Below the pieces are notes generated by a model. That model searched no databases and was not told the DNA's origin. It was given only the letters and a program-made list of their open reading frames with translations. The translations under genes and the position numbers were made by a program. This document shows, piece by piece, positions 1 through 21,796 of a DNA stretch of 21,796 nucleotides. Numbering within the stretch: position 1 is the stretch's first letter; every line of letters starts with the position of its first letter. This stretch comes from Reclinomonas americana ATCC 50394 (taxonomy: Eukaryota; Jakobida; Jakobea; Jakobida): the NCBI GenBank assembly GCA_048213135.1, contig PS015323.1, forward strand, positions 1 through 21,796, written 5' to 3'.

Positions 1-988
1 GAGAGGGAGAGAGAGAGAGAGAGACGAGAGAACACAGACAGAGACAACACACTGACAGAATGACAGCCAGCCAGACAGCCAGGCAGACAGACAGTTAGAG
101 AGAGAGAGAGAGAGAGGCACAGGAATAGAGGCAACGTGAGATTGCTGGGGCAGTGGTGAGCGACAGAATGCGAGAGGGGGTGAGAATGGAAGGGATGGAG
201 CGGCTGCGTGACGTGAGTGCGCGAAAAAGGCAGTGCGCGAGAGAGGACTGAGAGGGCAACTGCGTAATTTGAGTGGTTGAAAGGGCACAGTGCTGAGGGA
301 GAGACAGGCGACAGAGGGCAATGGAGACAGCAGTGAGCGATGAGACTGCGCGAGGTGACGAGGCAGTGGCGAGGGATAGAGGCCAAGTGAGAGGGACTGA
401 GTGTAAGGTGAGAGGGCGAAAGGGCCGTAAAGATCGACAGAGGGTGAGACGGGGTGACAGTGACGGATGCGGAGAGCAACTGTGGGTTGAGGGCGGGCGA
501 AAGGGGCGTGGGAAAGAAGCTAGGCAGAGAGCAACTGAGTGAAGTGAGACAGTGAATGAGAAGAACATGAGCTGCTCGTCCTTCCCGCGTGTCGTGGCTT
601 TTGAGGTGTTTTTGTGCGCCCGTTGGCATACTTGCATGTAAATTAGCTTCCAAGTCCATTCTTTCGTCCTTTCCTCTCCTTTCTGATGAGCACGTGTCGT
701 TGATTTGTGAACTGTTGAGTCTTGCGATCAAAACGATGATTAAGCTGGTGAAGCGAGACTCTGATCATTGTGCCACTGAGAGACAAGTGAGGGAGCACAT
801 CCAGCTTCCCATGCATTCTCACTCTCTCTCTNNNNNNNNNNNNNNNNNNNNTCCACATGCGCTCTTTCGCCCTCTGCTTCCTCTCATCTTCGTCCTTCTT
901 TCTCTTGTCCACCATCCCCCCTCCTCTCTCTCTCTCTTTCTCTCTCCCCATCCCTCCCTCCCTCTCACCCTCTCCCTTCCCTCTCTAG
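1..988. other. Region before first recognised exon: GA/CT simple repeats, no gene supported
   Basis: Bases 1-550 are purine-rich with (GA)n at about 1-24 and 94-117. Bases 550-830 are of mixed composition, with no match to the expected first kinesin strand (VRVRP-like) in any forward frame. Bases 852-988 are a pyrimidine tract leading to the acceptor at 987-988. It is probably intron and/or 5' flank of the kinesin-like gene. The missing motor start may lie in the 20-N gap or left of the window. Confidence 0.5.
832..851. other. Assembly gap, 20 N
   Basis: Exactly 20 N next to a CT repeat. The gap at 7932-7951 is also exactly 20 N, so this length is probably a placeholder and the true distance is unknown. 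The first exon of the kinesin motor could be hidden here. Confidence 0.95.
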
Positions 989-15819
<14,831 letters not shown>

Positions 15820-16440
15820 AGGTGGTGCGGGTGTATGTCTACTTGAAGGGGAAGGAGTGGGGAAGGGGTAAGGGGTGAAGGGGGTGAGGGGGGAAAGGGG
15901 CATTAGGAGTTTGCTTTGTCCAAGCACAACTTGAAGTGCAAGACGGAGATGGGGGTGCAACGCGAGTACGCTGGCGGTCAAACGAGAGGCAGTATAGAGA
16001 AAGTTGCATGCTTGTTTTGTTCTCTGCCTCCAACAGTGCTGCAGAGCTGGTCGTTTACAAGAGTTTATGCGGATGTATGTCTTCTGTGGGAAGAGAGTTG
16101 CTGTTCGAATTATTCTTTGCCTCCCTGAATATCCACGGCGACGTGGCTGTGCATCTGCTGTAATGCTGTCCATTTGCCCACTCTGATTTTGGGTTGCTTT
16201 CGGTGGGGAGGAGGTCATACGGTCGCCTCTCGTGCAGACGGCCGATGGCGGCGTACACTTGAGAGTGCCGTATCACTTTCAAGAGTGAAGGCGGTGCCGT
16301 TCTGTACCCGCTGAGAAACGAGGCAGTGCGGTCTGCTGTGTCCACTCACTCAAGAAGAGGTAGAAGCGACGTGACTGTGTGAGGAGGCTATGCTGTACAT
16401 TTCATCCCCTCATACCTCTTTCTCTTTCTCCATCACCGCA
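15820..16440. other. Intergenic region between convergent genes
   Basis: It begins with a G-rich stretch (about 15845-15905) just after the kinesin-like stop, then about 500 bp of mixed composition with only short open frames on both strands. No canonical AATAAA signal was spotted for either gene, and no other feature was recognised. Confidence 0.6.
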
Positions 16441-17672
16441 TCACGACGACGGTGGGGTGCGCTCCGACGGCAGGCAGTCGCCGCGCAGTGGGCAGTACAC
16501 GGACACGTTGTGCGTCTCCAGCGGCGAGTCTGCCGTGCGCTGGAACTGCACGGTAAGGTAGTAGTTCATGCCGGCCACCACCTGTAGCAAGACGAGAAGG
16601 GTGATTACAAGGTAAAGAAGGACGACTTGCAAGACAATGGCACACACCTGTCGCTGGCCGTCGAGCACCACAGGCTGCACGCTGCTGGCGTCAAAGTTGA
16701 GCGTGGCGGCCAGGTTGGCGAGACCGGCGCGGGCGGCGCGCATCACGCGTGAGGAGGAGAGGTCGTCGGCGGGGATGGGTGACCAGCCGCCTGTTGAAGG
16801 AGGAGAAGGAGGATGAGTGAGGGGAGGGGGAATGGGGAAGGGAAAGGGAGAAAGAAGAGGAGCGATGAAAGTGTTGGAGAGATGAGGACTTCAGAGAAGA
16901 CAATGATCGTGAAGCGAGAAAAGGACACCACAGGAGGCATGCGGAAGACGGAGTGCAGGTCAGGTGAATGAACGTGGAGGATCAAGAAACACGAGAAAGA
17001 CTGCGCCAAGCAGATCAGTCGTAGGAGGAGGGAAGGCAGCGAAGGCAGCAGTGAGGTGGTGACAAGGTACGGTGACAAGATGACTCAACGAAGGAGGAAG
17101 AGGGAAGGAGATGAAGAGACTCAAAAGGAGCAGGGAAAGGCAACGAAGGACGCAGCGATGGTGAAAAGGTATGGTGACAAGATGATTCAACGAAGCAAGG
17201 GGAGAAGGCGATGAAGAGACTCAAAAGGAGCAGGGGAAAGGCAACGTAGGGAGCAGCGGCGTGGTGACAAGTTATGGTGACCGGAAAGATCCAACGAAGG
17301 AGGATGAGGGAAGGTGACCAACAGACCAAGGAAGCAGGAGGAGGGAAGGCAACAAGGGAGAGAGCGAAGTAGGCAAGGCAGCAGTGACGTGGTGACAAGG
17401 TGTGGTGACAGGAAGATCCAACGAAGGAGGATGAGGCAAGGCGACGAACAGACCAAGGAAAGAGGAAGGACGACAACGATGCAGAATGCAAGGTGACAAG
17501 CACAAGTGAGACAGGCCGCCAAGACAGGAAACAAGGCAGGTGATTGTGAGAGAAGGGTGCAATGGTGGAGAGGGGGAAGGCAACCATCTTGAGCAGACAA
17601 CTCATGCGAATCCTTTCCTCCAAGACGACTTCCCATTCACAAGTTATGCGCATCTTCCAGCTCAAGGTCGCC

Positions 17673-17707
<35 letters not shown>

Positions 17708-17854
17708 GTGACAGACACGACAAGCTCTGCACAAGAACACAAGAGAGACGAGTGAAACACGCACAAGACACAGGAAATGAAGACAAAAGAGAGAGAGAGA
17801 GAGACAGAGGCCAAGAAAGGGTGTGTGTGTGTGAGAGAGAGAGAGAGAGAATGA

Positions 17855-17889
<35 letters not shown>

Positions 17890-18474
17890 CGAGCGAGCGA
17901 GCGTACGTCAGTCAAGAGATGAAGAGAGAAGATTGAGCAAAGATGCGCACCTCACTCTCTCCCTCTCATGCTGTCTCTCTCTCTCTCTCTCTCTATGTGT
18001 ATATGTGTGTGCGCGCGCGCGTGTGTGTGTGAGAGAGAGTGAGTGAGAGAGATGAACGAGCGCGCGAAACGCATATCAACAGTCACATTCAACGTTCTCC
18101 TTCGTGGCGCGCGCATGACAGAGCGTTGAAGGGAGAAGAGGAGCACAGAGACACACAGCTAGAGAGAGCAAGAGAGAGAGAGAGAAACGAGAGAAAGAAA
18201 GAGTAAAAAAAGCAGACAAAACACCCTTTTCTCTTCTCTCACCTGGCATTCGACTCCTGCTCTCCACCATCTCCTCTGCATGCTCCACCACACGCTGCAG
18301 CAGCACATCGCCCTCCAGTTCCTCATGTTCCTGTGCCACCACCATGGCCAGCACATCTTCCTCTTGCGCTTGCTGCATGTGATCGTGATGATGACACGCA
18401 GAGACTGTCACCGCGCACAGCAGCAGCAGCAGAAGAAGCGTGTAAGTGGTGAGGAGAAGCGAGGAGAAGCGCAT
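16441..18474 (-). CDS. Secreted cystatin-type cysteine protease inhibitor (3 exons)
   Basis: Cystatins (MEROPS I25) block papain-like cysteine proteases by wedging their N-terminus and QxVxG loop into the active site. On the reverse strand exon 1 is 18474-18243, exon 2 16790-16648, exon 3 16581-16441. Borders are CCAG|GTGAG, CAACAG|GC, CAG|GTGTGT and CTACAG|GT, and phases match, giving about 171 residues. Residues 1-26 are a clear signal peptide (MRFSS..., Leu run, AVTVSA). Residues 27-77 are a His- and Glu-rich pro-region (HHHDHMQQ). The cystatin part starts at PGGWSPIP (77-84), with QVVAG at 125-129 followed by MNYYLTVQF. The usual Pro-Trp of the second binding loop is not present; the C-terminus is short, with two cysteines (CPLRGDC). 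The first intron is 1.45 kb of repeats. The cystatin identity is firm; target proteases are unknown. Confidence 0.9.
16797..18241. other. First cystatin intron: purine-rich repeats and microsatellites
   Basis: The part near exon 2 is purine-rich on the forward strand. Bases 17675-18190 hold several (CT)n, (CA)n, (GA)n and (GT)n runs with short ACGAGCGAG-type variants. No additional exon was seen. Many long frames on the reverse strand are Leu/Ser/His-rich composition artefacts. Confidence 0.75.
17055..17480 (+). repeat. About four copies of a 103-128 bp tandem repeat
   Basis: The anchor GTGGTGACAAGGT followed by (A/G)TGGTGAC...CAACGAAGGA recurs near 17056, 17158, 17261 and 17389. The spacing is about 103, 103 and 128 bp. 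Blocks such as GAGACTCAAAAGGAGCAGGG and GATGAGG(G/C)AAGG repeat between anchors. It is located in the first cystatin intron. Confidence 0.75.
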
Positions 18475-18560
18475 GTTCTCTCGTATGATATCTCAAATGT
18501 GATGTGCGAGCAACGCGACAGTGACTGGATTTGTCTGCGATTGGACCAGCCGCGATACAA
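18475..18560 (-). promoter_or_regulatory. Candidate 5' flank of the cystatin gene with conserved CCAAT-type box
   Basis: The flank just upstream of the ATG holds GCTGGTCCAATCGC on the reverse strand (ATTGG at 18540-18544 on the forward strand), about 66 bp before the start codon. The same box is kept in copies 3 (19414-19418) and 4 (19912-19916), altered to GTTGG in copy 2 (18974-18978), and lost in copy 5, where the array ends. Promoter function is inferred from conservation and position only. No clear TATA box was seen. Confidence 0.4.
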
Positions 18561-18667
18561 AGAGCAAAGTGGCTGCATGATACCCACCGCTGGTGTCTAC
18601 GTGTGAGAGAAGCATCTCTGGCAGCAGAAGACACTTTCTGTGACTCGATTTCGAACATGATACAAGT

Positions 18668-18913
18668 TCAAAACTGTATCCTGTTTCTCTCCCTCCCCTT
18701 CTCGCTCTCCACCATCTCCTCGGCATGCTCCACCACTCGCTGCAACAGCACATCGCCCTCCAGTTCCTCATGTTCCTGTGCCACCACCATGGCCAGCACA
18801 TCCTCCTCTTGCTGCATGTGATCGTGATGATGGCATGCAGAGACTACCACCGCGCAAAGCAGCAGCAGCAGAAGAAGCGTGTAAGTGGTGAGGAGAAGCG
18901 AGGAGAAGCGCAT
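18668..18913 (-). pseudogene. Cystatin exon-1 copy 2, no splice donor
   Basis: ATG is at 18913. It encodes the same signal peptide and HHHDHMQQ/EEDVLAMVVAQEHEELEG pro-region, in frame, for about 70 residues. It then runs into ESEKGRERNRIQF and a stop at 18668, where copy 1 would splice. It could be an exon relic or could make an 81-residue secreted peptide; the sequence does not decide. Confidence 0.6.
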
Positions 18914-18931
18914 GTTCTCTCGTATGATATC

Positions 18932-19354
18932 TCAAATGTGATGTGCGAGCAACGCGACGGTGATTTGTCTCTGGTTGGACCAGCCGCGATAAAAGAGCAA
19001 CATGGCTGCATGATACCCACCGCTGGTACCTTTGTGTGAGAGAAGCATCTCTGGCAGCAGAAGACACCTACTTCGACTCGATTTCGAACATGATATACTG
19101 TATACAAGTACAAAAATCCTGTTTCTCTCTCTCTTTCCCTTCTCGCCCATCTCCTCTGCATGGTCCACCACACGCTGCAACAACACATCGCCCTCCAGCT
19201 CCTCATGTTCCTGTGCCACCACCATGGCCAGCACATCTTCCTCTTGTTGCACTTGTTGCATGTGATCGTGATGATGGCACGCAGAGACTGCCACCGCACA
19301 AAGCAGCAGCAGAAGAAGCGTGTAAGTGGCGAGGGAAAGCGAGGGGGAGCGCAT
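18932..19354 (-). pseudogene. Cystatin exon-1 copy 3, no splice donor
   Basis: ATG is at 19354. The signal peptide (MRSPSLSLATYT, shorter Leu run) and pro-region with HMQQVQQEED are intact. VVDHAEEMGEKG then leads into the flank of the next unit without a donor. The frame stays open to 18932 (140 codons), the later part being non-coding flank read through. Confidence 0.55.
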
Positions 19355-19621
19355 GTTCTCTCGTATGATATCTCAAATGTGATGTGCGAGCAACCAGTGT
19401 CAGATTGTCTGCGATTGGACCAGCCGCGATTAATAGAGCAACGTGGCTGCATGATACTCACCACCGGTGCCTACGTGAGAGAGATGCATCTCTGACAGCA
19501 GAAGACACTTTCTTTGACTCGATTTCGAACATGATACATGTACAAGTACAAAACTGTATCGAAAAGAAAAACACTTCATTCACCACATTCCAATAATGCG
19601 ACAAATGCCTGTTTCTCTCCC

Positions 19622-19850
19622 TCCCTCCCCTTCTCGCTCTCCACCATCTCCTCTGCATGCTCCACCACACGCTGCAGCAGAACATCGCCCTCCAGTTCCT
19701 CATGTTCCTGTGCCACCACCATGGCCAGCACATCTTCCTCTTGTTGCACTTATTGCATGTGATCGTGATGATGGCACGCAGAGACTGCCACCGCGCAAAG
19801 CAGCAGCAGAAGAAGCGCGCAAGTGGCGAGGAGAAGCGATGGGGAACGCA
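19622..19850 (-). pseudogene. Cystatin exon-1 copy 4, with nonsense change
   Basis: ATG is at 19850. The signal peptide and HHHDHM are present, but the codon after HMQ is TAA (19752-19750) where copy 3 has CAA. Sequence after the stop still matches the other copies (EED...EHEELEG), so it is a recent point change. No splice donor is present. Confidence 0.75.
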
Positions 19851-19968
19851 TGTTCTCTCGTATGATATCGCAAATGTGATGTGCGAGCAACATGACAGTG
19901 ATTTGTCTGTGATTGGACCAGCCGCGACGAAAAGAGCAATGTGGATGCATGATACCCGCCGCTGGTGC

Positions 19969-20292
19969 CTACGTGTGAGAGAAGCAGAACTGGCAGCAGA
20001 AGACACTTTCTGTGACTCGATTTCGAACATGATACAAGAACAAAACTGTATCCTGTTTCTCTCCCTCCCTCCCCTTCTCGTTCTCCACCATCTCCTCTGC
20101 ATGCTCCACCACTCGCTGCAGCAGCACATCGCCCTCCAGCTCCTCATGTTCCTGTGCCACCACCATGGCTAGCACATCTTCCTCTTGCGCTTGCTGCATG
20201 TGATCGTGATGATGGCATGCAGAGACTGCCACCGCGCACAGCAGCAGCAGAAGAAGCGTGTAAGTGGTGAGCGAAAGCGAGGAGAAGCGCAT
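19969..20292 (-). pseudogene. Cystatin exon-1 copy 5, outermost, no splice donor
   Basis: ATG is at 20292. The signal peptide (MRFSSLSLTTYT) and pro-region (HMQQAQEEDVLAM) are intact and most like copy 1. The frame continues past HAEEMVENEKG into flank and stops at 19969. Its own upstream side is only about 65 bp of array sequence before unique DNA starts, and the neighbouring forward gene begins there. Confidence 0.6.
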
Positions 20293-20365
20293 GTTCTCTC
20301 GTATGATATCTCAAATATGAGTGGCGAGCAACCAGTGATAGATTGTCTGTGATTGTGCTTGTTTG

Positions 20366-21441
20366 ATGAGAAGAGGAAGAGCTGCCGAGGTTGATGAGTT
20401 TGAGGTGGAGGATGTGATGGATATGCCGCTGAGTCCAGAGGTGAGAGAGAGAAAGTGAGGGAAAGAGAGCGGGAAAGCGAGATTGAATGAGTGAGTGTGA
20501 GAGAGAGAGAGAGTGAGAGTGAGTGAGTGAGTGAGTGAGAGAGGGAGAGTGCGTATGTGTGTGTGTGAGAGAGAGAGAGAGTGAGAGAGTGAGAGAAGAG
20601 AAAGGAGACGAGTCATCACGTGATCGTGTCCGCTTTCTCTGTTTCTCTCTCTGAGTGTGGGAGAGTGAGAGTGAGCGTGTGAGAGTGTGCGTGAGGAGTG
20701 TGTGTGTGTGTGAGAGAGAGAGAGCGAAAGAGTGAGAAAAGAGAGAGAACAGAAGAAGGCAATCATGTAATCATGTCTGTTTTCGCCTCCCACTCCCTCC
20801 CTGCCTCTCTCTCTCTCTCTCACACACAAACACACGTTTATGTGCACACACACACTCACTGTCTGTTGCACTCGCTCGCTCGCACAAAAACACAAGAACG
20901 CGGGCATGATCCGTTGATTTCTCTTCTCATCTCTCTCACCTTCCCTTTCCCCTTACCTCTCCAGGAAGCAGCCATGCTCCAACGCGAACTCCACCGCATG
21001 CTCGCCGAACAAGAGGCACCTCCACCTCCCCCCATTCCACCTCCCATCATCACCCACATGGTGCCTGCGCGCGCCTCTCGACCCTCCATCGCCGCACCTC
21101 GTCAGACGACCTCTGCAGGCTCCACTGCCTCCTCCTCCTCGGCCTCCGCGGCCTCACGAGTCTCCATTCTGCCGCATCATCATGCACAGGCCGAGGAGCT
21201 GTCATTGCCTCCTCCAGTGTCGCACAGTCGATCGCGACATGTGGAGCTGGTGGAGGCACCGCTGTCGAGTCGTGGGAAGCATGCGAGTCGGCAGTTGTCG
21301 GTGAATGGCGGTAGTGTGGCGCATGAGCAGACGTTTGAGGAGTTGGTGGGGTCGTGGGGGGTGACGGAGGATGTGGATTGGTATGCGACCAAGTATGCGT
21401 GGTTTGTGCCGGCCATGACGGTGATTCAGACGGTGATGCTG
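20366..21441 (+). CDS. Unrecognised Pro/Ser-rich protein, 5' two exons (gene runs off window)
   Basis: Exon 20366-20440 starts at the first ATG after in-frame stops and reads MRRGRAAEVDEFEVEDVM, then DMPLSPE before donor GTGAGA. Exon 20965-21441 (acceptor CTCTCCAG, phase 0) continues EAAMLQRELHRMLAEQEA, a proline run (PPPPPIPPP), a Ser/Ala-rich stretch, and a more ordered end with FEELVGSWGVTEDVDWYATK and YAWFVPAMTVIQTVML, before donor GTGAGG at 21442. The last segment is hydrophobic and might touch a membrane. I recognise no family. The rest of the window (21442-21796) looks like intron. Confidence 0.65.
20441..20964 (+). repeat. Intron with GA/GT microsatellites and a duplicated ~90-bp block
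   Basis: The intron consists of (GA)n, (GT)n and (GAGT)n runs. Two segments (about 20563-20650 and 20701-20795) share the order GTGTGTGAGAGAGAG, then AATCATGTAATCATGT or ATCACGTGATCGTGT, then a CT-rich end, suggesting local duplication. No exon was seen inside. Confidence 0.65.
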
Positions 21442-21796
21442 GTGAGGCGAGAGGGAAAGGGAAGGGGAGAGGGAGAAAGAGGGAAGGGAGGAGAAAGGGG
21501 AAGGAACAGGGGAGATAGAGGGAGTAAGGGAAAAGGGTGGAGCAAGCGGAACTGAGAGGCGGGAGGAGAGAGGTCAAGTGAGAAGGAGAAGCGACGAAGA
21601 ACGCGAAGGATTTAGAGAGAGAGAGAGAGACAGAGCAGCGATCTTTCTATTCACACGGAGACAGACCTGTCTTTGTGTCTCTTTCGTTCTCCGGAGGACG
21701 GAGAATCGAGAGAGTGTGAAGCAAGAGAGAGAAAGAGAGCGTGTACCTCTCTTCACATGCAGAGGAATGTTCTGATCAAACTGATTGTCTGTTTAT
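21442..21796. other. Right end: probable intron, purine-rich, no exon seen
   Basis: The first 110 bp are G/A-rich, followed by a short (GA)n run near 21615. A small perfect inverted repeat (TTCTCCG, 5-nt loop, CGGAGAA) lies at 21687-21705. No acceptor followed by convincing coding sequence was found before the window ends. Confidence 0.5.

Larger units (their letters stand above)
18259..20357 (-). repeat. Tandem array: five copies of the cystatin 5' flank plus signal-peptide exon
   Basis: The same ~440-bp segment occurs five times in direct orientation, with the shared GCTCTCCACCATCTCC edge (or a variant) at 18259, 18704, 19144, 19636 and 20080. Spacing is 445, 440, 492 and 444 bp. The third unit has about 48 extra bases (near 19561-19608). 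Each unit has the exon-1 coding part and, on its upstream side, the same non-coding flank. The fifth unit is cut short at about 20357. Only the copy nearest the cystatin body (18243-18474) continues into a splice donor. Confidence 0.92.

Noticed and set aside
95-637. 180-codon reverse open frame near the left end, Ser/Leu/Arg-rich
   Set aside because: Composition follows GA/CT-rich DNA; no domain, signal or splice context.
16015-17665. Long reverse Leu/Pro/Ser/His frames in the cystatin intron and intergenic space
   Set aside because: Purine-rich repeats read in reverse; no splice or domain evidence.
18280-20172. Forward frames in the array (MLHHTLQQHIALQFLMFLCH and similar) as a repeated gene family
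   Set aside because: They are antisense to a textbook signal peptide that splices in phase to a cystatin; the forward frames lack any motif.
18259-20357. Array considered as a CRISPR or transposon terminal repeat structure
   Set aside because: Units are ~440 bp, contain an exon with a coding frame, and have no spacers, terminal inverted repeats or transposase.
21687-21705. Perfect 7-bp inverted repeat with 5-nt loop
   Set aside because: Short and isolated in probable intron; expected by chance in a window of this size.

Overview
The window looks like nuclear DNA of a unicellular eukaryote that I cannot name. Coding exons are GC-rich and introns begin GT and end AG. The spaces between exons are full of (CT/GA)n, (CA/GT)n and longer tandem repeats, and the assembly has five N gaps (832-851, 2843-3031, 8994-9383, 11316-11477, 7932-7951). 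Nothing bacterial, viral or transposon-like was recognised. No tRNA or rRNA gene was seen.

Left two thirds (989-15819, + strand): about 22 exons whose reading phases fit together into one very long kinesin-like gene of roughly 2,230 codons. A diverged motor domain (989-3746) is followed by many short coiled-coil exons (4549-6203). Next come a 1.5-kb exon built on a repeated coiled-coil unit (6275-7818), two more coiled-coil blocks (9881-11315 and 12784-13804), and a Ser/Ala/Gly-rich tail ending in a stop at 15817-15819. The first part of the motor was not found. The nucleotide-binding loop lacks its lysine and switch I is rewritten, so the protein may be a non-motile kinesin. The link between the two halves (around 7818-9881) is the weakest part of the model.

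Middle right (16441-18474, - strand): a complete three-exon gene for a secreted cystatin-type cysteine protease inhibitor of about 171 residues, convergent with the kinesin gene. Upstream of it, the piece carrying its 5' flank and signal-peptide exon is present five times in tandem (18259-20357, period about 440 bp). Only the copy nearest the cystatin body keeps the splice donor.

Right end (20366-21441 and beyond, + strand): the first two exons of an unrecognised Pro/Ser-rich protein, whose start codon lies only 73 bp from the outermost array copy in head-to-head orientation. The gene runs off the window.

Two things cross the whole window. Introns fall into a compact class (about 58-93 bp) and a long class (about 500-1,500 bp) that holds nearly all the simple and tandem repeats. 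The sequence flanking some N gaps looks like a pyrosequencing read-end artefact rather than real DNA.
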